From the NCBI GenBank assembly GCA_965662885.1, contig CBFIJI010000015.1, forward strand, positions 1 through 30,274: a stretch of 30,274 nucleotides of DNA, read 5' to 3'. This stretch comes from CBFIJI01 sp965662885. GTDB taxonomy: Bacteria > Bacteroidota > Bacteroidia > Flavobacteriales > Flavobacteriaceae. The notes below the pieces were generated by a model. It saw nothing but the letters and a program-made list of their open reading frames with translations, searched no databases and was not told the DNA's origin. The position numbers were made by a program, and so were the translations under genes. Positions 24,690 through 30,274 of this stretch are shown here, piece after piece (position 1 is the stretch's first letter; each line of letters begins with the position of its first letter).

Positions 24690-26951
24690 TTAAATCTTCT
24701 TAATTACGTCATAAAATTCTCCTACCAAATCAAATTTGTTGGAGACCATTTCTTTTGTTCGAATCAAAATGTTAAAATAGAGCGTAGTGTTTTTTGGACT
24801 CGTTTCTTCCATTCGTGTACGCTCAATTTGACCCTCAATCTTAGCGTCGATTAATTCAAAAATCTTCGATTTATGGACCAAAACTTCTTCAAATTCCTTT
24901 AAACTATATTTCTCTGTAAATGCTTCAATTGACTCCTTAAAAATCAACTTCAAATACGTTTGAATTTCGTCCAATTCTTTTATTTGTGAGAGCTTGAGTT
25001 TACGATGATTGTTATTGATGTGGTCGCTGCTAATCTTTGTTAAATAATCGAAATCCTCTGCCAAATCCTGAAGATGTCCCAACAGTACAATATAAAATTT
25101 ACTTGCAGAAACGCTCTTTTCATCAAGATTACGGATAAAATAGAAAATGCTATCGCGAATTTCTTCAATCCCTTGGTTTAATTTGTTTGTTTCTCCTTTG
25201 GCTTTATCCAAATGTTTTATTTTATTCTTGGAAAGACCATTAATCATCAATTCATAGATTTTAATTCCTTTGACCACTACAAAGCGAATATTGTCACCAC
25301 TTTCGTCTATGACTCCCTCATATGAGTTGCTTTCAAAATGTAAGCTTTTCTCTTTTTCAATCAACGCTTTGCTTTTCTTTTTATGACTTATATAGTTTTT
25401 ACCTATGATCAATAAAATCAAGAACATAATAACAATAATAACCTGAACCCCCCCTACATAAATTAAATAAGTAATTGTTCCACAAACAACAAAGGCACTA
25501 AATGCAGTAAAAAACCAACCACCAATGACATTAAGAACTCCAGCGACACGATACACCGCACTATCGGCCCCCCAAGCACGGTCAGCAAGTGAAGAACCCA
25601 TGGCGACCATAAAAGTCACATAGGTTGTTGATAAAGGTAATTTTAAAGAGGTTGCAAACGATATGAGTACAGCAGCAACCACTAAGTTGATACTTGCACG
25701 TAATTTATCAAATGAGGGGCGGTTAGCACCCTTTCCATGGTCTAACGCAGTGGCAAAAGAATGTTCTAAACGACGATTCATGGCTGCTGGAATTATTTTT
25801 TTAATCCCTTGATTTGCAAGTATAAAAAAGCGAACTAGAAGCCGTGATAACATATTTGGCTTAAAACGTTCCTTGGTATCAAACTGATTGGAGAGGTCCA
25901 ATGATGTTTTTACCACTCTTTTTGCTTTGGAAGAGAACCAAAGGGTGACAATCATTACCACTCCAGAAAACAGAAGAAAAAGGGTAGGGGTAGCGACTTT
26001 TTGTGTCAGTATTCCCATTCCAAATTCACTGGGCAGGACTCCAGAACTCGACCATGCTTCATAGGATTGGTAAGCAGCTACTGGGACACCAATAAAGTTG
26101 ACCAAATCATTTCCTGCAAAGGCCAAGGCTAAAGCAAAGGTACCTATTCCAATAATAATTTTATAAATATCCCATTTAAAGACTTTGATGGCAATCAAGG
26201 AAAGAACATACCAAAGTAAGAAACTACCTAGGTTGATTATAAGAGGACTAGAATCTATAAAAGCATTGATGGTTTGATCGCCTAAAAATTCAAAGGTCAT
26301 TCCAGCAAAGGGGGTGCCTTTAATTCCTTTGATCAAAATAAAATTAAAAATACAGGCTAAGGAAACTCCTCCAAAAATAGCATTGATTGCAGGAGACTTT
26401 TCTTCAAATTTATTGCTTAGCAATATTCTTGAAACCCATTGAATCAAAGCGCCAATGGTAAATGCGATAAAAACTGAAAGTAAAATTCCTAGAATTATTT
26501 GTGTGGCTTTATCCGTATTGATATAGTTACTCAATTCTTGCCAACTTCCTGAATTTTCAGTAATTTTTATTAGTGCCATTACGACAGCCGCTCCCAAAAG
26601 CTCAAAAACGATGGAAACTGTTGTTGAAGTTGGCATTCCTAAGGAATTAAAAAAATCAAGAAGGAGGATATCGGTCAGCATGACCGCCATAAAAATAAAG
26701 ATGATTTCGTCAAAATAAAACTGTTCAGGATTGAAAATTCCCTTCCGAGCCACTTCCATCATTCCACTTGAAAATACCGCACCAAAAGCAATTCCAAGAC
26801 TTGCAAAAATCATGATATTGCGAAAAGAAATGGCTTTGGAACCTATGGCAGAATTTAAAAAATTGACGGCGTCATTACTGACGCCGACAATTAAATCTCC
26901 AATTGCAAGTAATCCCAAAAGAATGATTATGTAAGTGTATAAGTTCTCCAT
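24690..26951 (-). CDS. PiT family phosphate transporter with fused C-terminal PhoU-like domain
   Basis: A 753-residue inner-membrane permease for inorganic phosphate (probably metal-phosphate/H+ or Na+ symport). Two inverted PiT signatures are present: GVSNDAVNFLNSAIGSKA (Asn26-Asp27) and ALAFAGNDLVNFIGVP (Asn281-Asp282). About twelve hydrophobic segments extend to ~residue 525. The last ~200 residues (from ~545) are soluble, charged and helical, and resemble PhoU/DUF47 proteins, which are usually encoded as a separate gene next to PiT. Here the two are fused, which suggests built-in gating by phosphate state. It starts 38 bases after the TonB-dependent receptor stop, without a terminator between, so co-transcription is likely. 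Confidence 0.9.
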   Translation of the reverse strand: MENLYTYIIILLGLLAIGDLIVGVSNDAVNFLNSAIGSKAISFRNIMIFASLGIAFGAVFSSGMMEVARKGIFNPEQFYFDEIIFIFMAVMLTDILLLDFFNSLGMPTSTTVSIVFELLGAAVVMALIKITENSGSWQELSNYINTDKATQIILGILLSVFIAFTIGALIQWVSRILLSNKFEEKSPAINAIFGGVSLACIFNFILIKGIKGTPFAGMTFEFLGDQTINAFIDSSPLIINLGSFLLWYVLSLIAIKVFKWDIYKIIIGIGTFALALAFAGNDLVNFIGVPVAAYQSYEAWSSSGVLPSEFGMGILTQKVATPTLFLLFSGVVMIVTLWFSSKAKRVVKTSLDLSNQFDTKERFKPNMLSRLLVRFFILANQGIKKIIPAAMNRRLEHSFATALDHGKGANRPSFDKLRASINLVVAAVLISFATSLKLPLSTTYVTFMVAMGSSLADRAWGADSAVYRVAGVLNVIGGWFFTAFSAFVVCGTITYLIYVGGVQVIIVIMFLILLIIGKNYISHKKKSKALIEKEKSLHFESNSYEGVIDESGDNIRFVVVKGIKIYELMINGLSKNKIKHLDKAKGETNKLNQGIEEIRDSIFYFIRNLDEKSVSASKFYIVLLGHLQDLAEDFDYLTKISSDHINNNHRKLKLSQIKELDEIQTYLKLIFKESIEAFTEKYSLKEFEEVLVHKSKIFELIDAKIEGQIERTRMEETSPKNTTLYFNILIRTKEMVSNKFDLVGEFYDVIKKI

Positions 26952-26989
26952 ATTAAAAAAGATATCTCAAAAGGAATGCCCTAAATTGG

Positions 26990-29794
26990 TTAAAATTTTG
27001 CTGAATAACCTAAAGTAAATGTTCTTCCTGGATCCAATCTCGAAAAAAGGTAGTCCGTATTACCAAAATAGTCAAATCTACTCTCCCTAGAATCTCCAAG
27101 AATATTATCTATTTTTAGACTGATTGTTTGGGAATTATTTTGACCAAATGTTTTCGAAGCGTTAAATTTTAAACTATTGAATGGTACCGTATATACGTCG
27201 GGAATGTTTCCAGCTCCAACAATTTGAAGTGTTCTTCCTTGAACGTTATAGTAGATTCCTGCCTCAATATTTTTATTGTAATTGGACCAGATAACACCAG
27301 TATTGATAATAAATGGAGATTGCCCTTGCATTTCTCGATATTCATCGATAATTCGATCTGGTTCGGTGGATGTCCTTCCTAAATATTCCTCATCGTTCAT
27401 TTTTTGTCTCGACCGGATATAAGACGAATTTAAATTCACACTTAATTTCTGAAAGTCGTTACTGATAAGGTCTTTTCGATATTCAAATTCTATCCCATAC
27501 ACTTTGGCTGAATCATTATTTCCTGCAGATAATGTATTTGGTGAATTGAAGTTTGGAATTATAATTTCAATTGGATTATCAAAATTTTTGTAAAAAGCAC
27601 TTAATGCAAAAATTTGATTTCCATTTCCAAACTTTTCAAAACGCAAATCAAAGTTGTCAATAAAGGTTGGCTTTAGATTTGGATTCCCTAAAAAAGTCCG
27701 TTCACTGATTGGGTCATAAATTTGAGCTCCTGAAGTTTCTTTAAAGCTTGGACGTGCTGTAGTTTTCGAATAAGACAATCGTAAGTTGGTATTCTCATCC
27801 AATGAATTGATTAGGTTAACTGATGGGTAAATTTTACCAGAGTTAATAAACTCTTCATTTTCATAAATAGTAAAATCAATTGTCTCACCAGTATATCTAG
27901 TAATGTATTGTTCGTAGCGAATTCCAACAACTGATTTTAATGAGTTAGTGATTTTCATTTCATTGGAAATATATGCTGCAATTGTACTGCTTTCAGCACT
28001 ATATTGATTCGTTCTCTGAAAACTTCCAATAGTATAAGTCCCCTTTGGATCGGCTAGGGTCCAGATATTATCTTGTTGTAAAATCTGGTTGGCGTCCCCA
28101 TTTAAAGTTGAGGTTAACCCTTCAAAACCAAGGGCATAGTTGCTTGTTGTAAAGTCTCTTTGTTTGTTCGCAAAGGCAGCACCAAAACGAACCTTATTGT
28201 CAAAGTTTTTTGTTTTGTAGTTGTAATTGAAATTTAGGTTTCCAACTAATGCATCCTCTTCAAGATTTCGCCAAAGACGTGTAGGCCATTGTGTAGTAGA
28301 TGAATTTAGAAGCAAATTATCACCATTAATCTCGAAGACCGTTTTTCTAAAATCTTTATCGTACACACGAGCAAATGAAGGTGCGATTTTCCATTCAATG
28401 GTCAATTTATTTTGACCAATATTATACAAACCTGAAATTGGAATTGAGGTTATATTCCGCTCTGTATGGGTCATTAAGTTTCCGATACCTTGAAAAGGGT
28501 TTTCAAGAAATTCTTCAAAACGAACGTCCAAGGCATTGGATTCCCCACTCTTAATGTTCAGTAAAGTAATTTTATGTTTTGTGTTTTTGGTTTTAAACGC
28601 TAAACCAAATAAACCACTTGCTAAAGCTTGAACTTGTCCAACTTCACCTTCTTGCGTGGTATTTTGTGCTAACCCACTGGTTTCTTTTAAAATACTCCCG
28701 TTGAATGCATTTTCATAATAGTCTGCATCGTATCGATAGTTTAAAGCTGCTATAAAACCAATAGCATTATTTTCTCCAATTCTATATTGGTTGCTAGCCG
28801 TAGCACCAATACTGAAATCAGTAAAATTATTGTATCGACTTACTGCCATGGGCTTGCTAAAGGCACTAGTCACGTCAGTTACTTCCTGAGCAACTTCTGG
28901 TGTTAAATTTGTTTCCGGTCGAATTATAGGGGTATTAGGACGAAAAGGTAGATCGTTGTATCCATTATCGAACTTAAAAGCATTAAGTGATTCGGTTGCA
29001 AGTCCTGGGGCGTCTTGAAAGCTCATGTCCGAATTGTAACCAGAACTCACAGAAATGGTATACTCTGGACGTACTGAAAAATCTTTAAGAATAATGTTCA
29101 CAACACCGCCAGTAAAATCGGCATTTAAATTGGCACTTGCTGATTTATTAACGATAATATTGTCTAATAAATTGGTGGGAAAAATATCTAATTGCAAGGT
29201 GTTTCTGTCTGGATCCAAACCAGGGATTTCAAGTCCTCCCAACAGGGTTTTAGAATAGCGGTCTCCAAGTCCACGGACATAGACGAATTTTCCACCTTGA
29301 ACGGATACACCAGGAATTCTTTTAATTGCAGAAGCCAAATTACTGTCTCCCGACTTCTTAATGGATTGAGAAGAAAGACCATCAATTAGGTTAATAGATC
29401 TCTTTTGAATCGTCAAAACTGCTGCCTCTGTATTGTCACGAGCCGATGTAGTAACGACCACTTCTTCTAAACTATTTGAAACGGGAAGGAGTACAACATT
29501 GATGTTTGTTTCATTGTTTGCACCTGCTTGAATATCACTAATGATTTGGGTCCCGTAACCAATAAAAGAGAATTCCAATATATATGTGCCTTCAGTGACC
29601 TCAAAAGAAAAATTACCATCAAAATCAGTTGTGCTACCGCTTGAGACGGAGTTATCCGACATGGATTTAAGTACAACATTCGCAAATGGTAAGGGTTCGT
29701 TATAATCACCATCGATTACTTTACCTGAAATAATTGATTGTGCTGAAATTACACTACAAAATAATAGTAAAGTTAAATTAATGTATGCTTTCAT
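26990..29794 (-). CDS. TonB-dependent outer-membrane receptor with CarboxypepD_reg-like domain
   Basis: A 934-residue outer-membrane active transporter. ATG 29794 is preferred because it places a clean signal peptide (MKAYINLTLLLFCSVISAQS) at the N-terminus; an upstream in-frame ATG at 29836 falls inside a terminator-like hairpin. Residues ~21-105 form the CarboxypepD_reg-like beta-sandwich typical of Bacteroidota receptors. The plug follows at ~115-240 (AIKRIPGVSVQGGKFVYVRG, GGLEIPGLDPDR, DFTGGVVNI). The remainder is the 22-strand barrel, ending in an aromatic terminus (SAKF). No SusD partner is present. Its neighbour encodes a phosphate permease, so phosphate or a phosphate ester is a candidate substrate. 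Confidence 0.92.
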   Translation of the reverse strand: MKAYINLTLLLFCSVISAQSIISGKVIDGDYNEPLPFANVVLKSMSDNSVSSGSTTDFDGNFSFEVTEGTYILEFSFIGYGTQIISDIQAGANNETNINVVLLPVSNSLEEVVVTTSARDNTEAAVLTIQKRSINLIDGLSSQSIKKSGDSNLASAIKRIPGVSVQGGKFVYVRGLGDRYSKTLLGGLEIPGLDPDRNTLQLDIFPTNLLDNIIVNKSASANLNADFTGGVVNIILKDFSVRPEYTISVSSGYNSDMSFQDAPGLATESLNAFKFDNGYNDLPFRPNTPIIRPETNLTPEVAQEVTDVTSAFSKPMAVSRYNNFTDFSIGATASNQYRIGENNAIGFIAALNYRYDADYYENAFNGSILKETSGLAQNTTQEGEVGQVQALASGLFGLAFKTKNTKHKITLLNIKSGESNALDVRFEEFLENPFQGIGNLMTHTERNITSIPISGLYNIGQNKLTIEWKIAPSFARVYDKDFRKTVFEINGDNLLLNSSTTQWPTRLWRNLEEDALVGNLNFNYNYKTKNFDNKVRFGAAFANKQRDFTTSNYALGFEGLTSTLNGDANQILQQDNIWTLADPKGTYTIGSFQRTNQYSAESSTIAAYISNEMKITNSLKSVVGIRYEQYITRYTGETIDFTIYENEEFINSGKIYPSVNLINSLDENTNLRLSYSKTTARPSFKETSGAQIYDPISERTFLGNPNLKPTFIDNFDLRFEKFGNGNQIFALSAFYKNFDNPIEIIIPNFNSPNTLSAGNNDSAKVYGIEFEYRKDLISNDFQKLSVNLNSSYIRSRQKMNDEEYLGRTSTEPDRIIDEYREMQGQSPFIINTGVIWSNYNKNIEAGIYYNVQGRTLQIVGAGNIPDVYTVPFNSLKFNASKTFGQNNSQTISLKIDNILGDSRESRFDYFGNTDYLFSRLDPGRTFTLGYSAKF

Positions 29795-29803
29795 AATATG
29801 AAT

Positions 29804-29838
29804 AAAAAAAAGAAATGTCCCACGAAAGTAGGACATTT
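29804..29838 (-). terminator. Terminator-like hairpin just before the TonB-receptor start
   Basis: On the minus strand, AAATGTCC pairs perfectly with GGACATTT (+ positions 29831-29838 and 29813-29820). Between the arms an inner AC/GT pair closes on the bases TTTC, read from + GAAA at 29824-29827. After the second arm come one C and eight T residues (+ A-run 29804-29811). The hairpin lies between the edge gene ending at 29869 and the receptor ATG at 29794, nine bases from the end of the T-run. Confidence 0.72.
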
Positions 29839-29868
29839 TCTTGTTCTAATAAAGTAAATATTCTGTTA

Positions 29869-30274
29869 CTAGTTTTGGTAGTATAAAGTCCAACCAAATA
29901 CTGATTCGTCAGCACCTGTTCCAGTAACTTGTTCCGCAACAACTTCAGCCCAATCAGAAGCATCAGCAACTGCACCACCAATGATAGCAGTCAAGGTTTC
30001 AGTACCAACAAAATCAAATTCGTTGAATAACAATTGATCAACTGCGGTAGCAGTTCCTAGACCAGCATAGGTATCACCATCGATTCCTTCGATAACTTTA
30101 CCAGCTAAAAAGTTTTTGTAAACAATATTTGAATTTAAACCAGTAGCATCACTTTTCCAGTGACCATAAGGATTACTACTTTCTTGAGGATCGTTTCCGT
30201 AAACAGTAACATTTTGTAAAGTGTACTCCCCTTTAACAGCACCGGTAGAATCCTCAGTACCATCAATTTCAAAT
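29869..30274 (-). CDS. Hypothetical protein, C-terminal part only (gene runs off the window)
   Basis: An open minus-strand frame enters from the window edge and ends at TAG 29869-29871, giving 134 C-terminal residues. I do not recognise the family. The sequence is acidic and rich in Gly, Thr, Asp and Val, with no cysteine: it includes VKGEYTLQNVTVYGNDPQES, AGKVIEGIDGDTYAGLG, and ends GADESVFGWTLYYQN. This is typical of secreted or cell-surface beta-rich proteins. The C-terminus lacks a type IX sorting signal that I can see. Its position directly upstream of the TonB-dependent receptor suggests a partner, such as a surface-exposed binding lipoprotein or secreted factor; the missing N-terminus would show a signal peptide if so. 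Confidence 0.75.
   Translation of the reverse strand, partial: FEIDGTEDSTGAVKGEYTLQNVTVYGNDPQESSNPYGHWKSDATGLNSNIVYKNFLAGKVIEGIDGDTYAGLGTATAVDQLLFNEFDFVGTETLTAIIGGAVADASDWAEVVAEQVTGTGADESVFGWTLYYQN

Noticed and set aside
29795..29836. ATG at 29836 as the TonB-receptor start.
   Set aside because: It would put 14 extra residues in front of a clean signal peptide and would lie within the hairpin; ATG 29794 fits better.

Overview
The window looks like ordinary chromosome from a low-GC member of the Flavobacteriaceae (phylum Bacteroidota), probably marine. The evidence is the gene content: a TonB-dependent receptor with a CarboxypepD_reg-like N-terminal domain, a secreted BNR/sortilin-type propeller protein, a DUF3109 protein, a YwqK-like secreted protein, a bacilliredoxin, kdnAB, and eukaryote-like class Ia ribonucleotide reductase. 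The control signals agree: there are almost no Shine-Dalgarno sequences, and TAnnTTTG-type -7 boxes sit just upstream of several start codons. I saw no tRNA, rRNA, CRISPR array, insertion sequence or phage gene.

Layout. (1) 1-9365, all on +: AraC-type regulator, ferrochelatase (hemH) overlapping a MATE exporter, a hairpin terminator, then a tightly packed run of a large secreted propeller protein, HemJ-type protoporphyrinogen oxidase, an NtrY-like sensor kinase and an enoyl-CoA hydratase. hemH and hemJ encode the last two steps of heme synthesis. (2) 9362-11962: PlsC-like acyltransferase and bacilliredoxin on -, then a TerB/DnaJ membrane protein and a HupE/UreJ-like membrane protein on +. (3) 12034-16608, all on -: a lipoprotein metallopeptidase, the 8-amino-Kdo pair kdnB and kdnA, and a GNAT acetyltransferase. 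(4) 16761-20236: dCMP deaminase and an S41 processing protease (+), a 65-residue membrane protein and a MarC-family protein (-), and DUF3109 (+). (5) 20438-23952: nrdB and nrdA (+), closed by a strong terminator. (6) 24322-30274: a YwqK-like secreted protein (+), then on - a likely operon that reads, in transcription order, a secreted or surface protein cut by the window edge, a TonB-dependent receptor, and a PiT phosphate transporter fused to a PhoU-like domain.

The main functional themes are heme completion, lipid A-core modification with 8-amino-Kdo, deoxynucleotide supply (RNR and dCMP deaminase), and a candidate outer-plus-inner-membrane phosphate (or phosphate-ester) uptake unit. No clearly undescribed multi-gene system is evident. 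The best leads are the TonB receptor/PiT-PhoU operon with a terminator-like hairpin directly before the receptor start, the cysteine-rich insert in ferrochelatase, and the propeller-HemJ-kinase-crotonase run.
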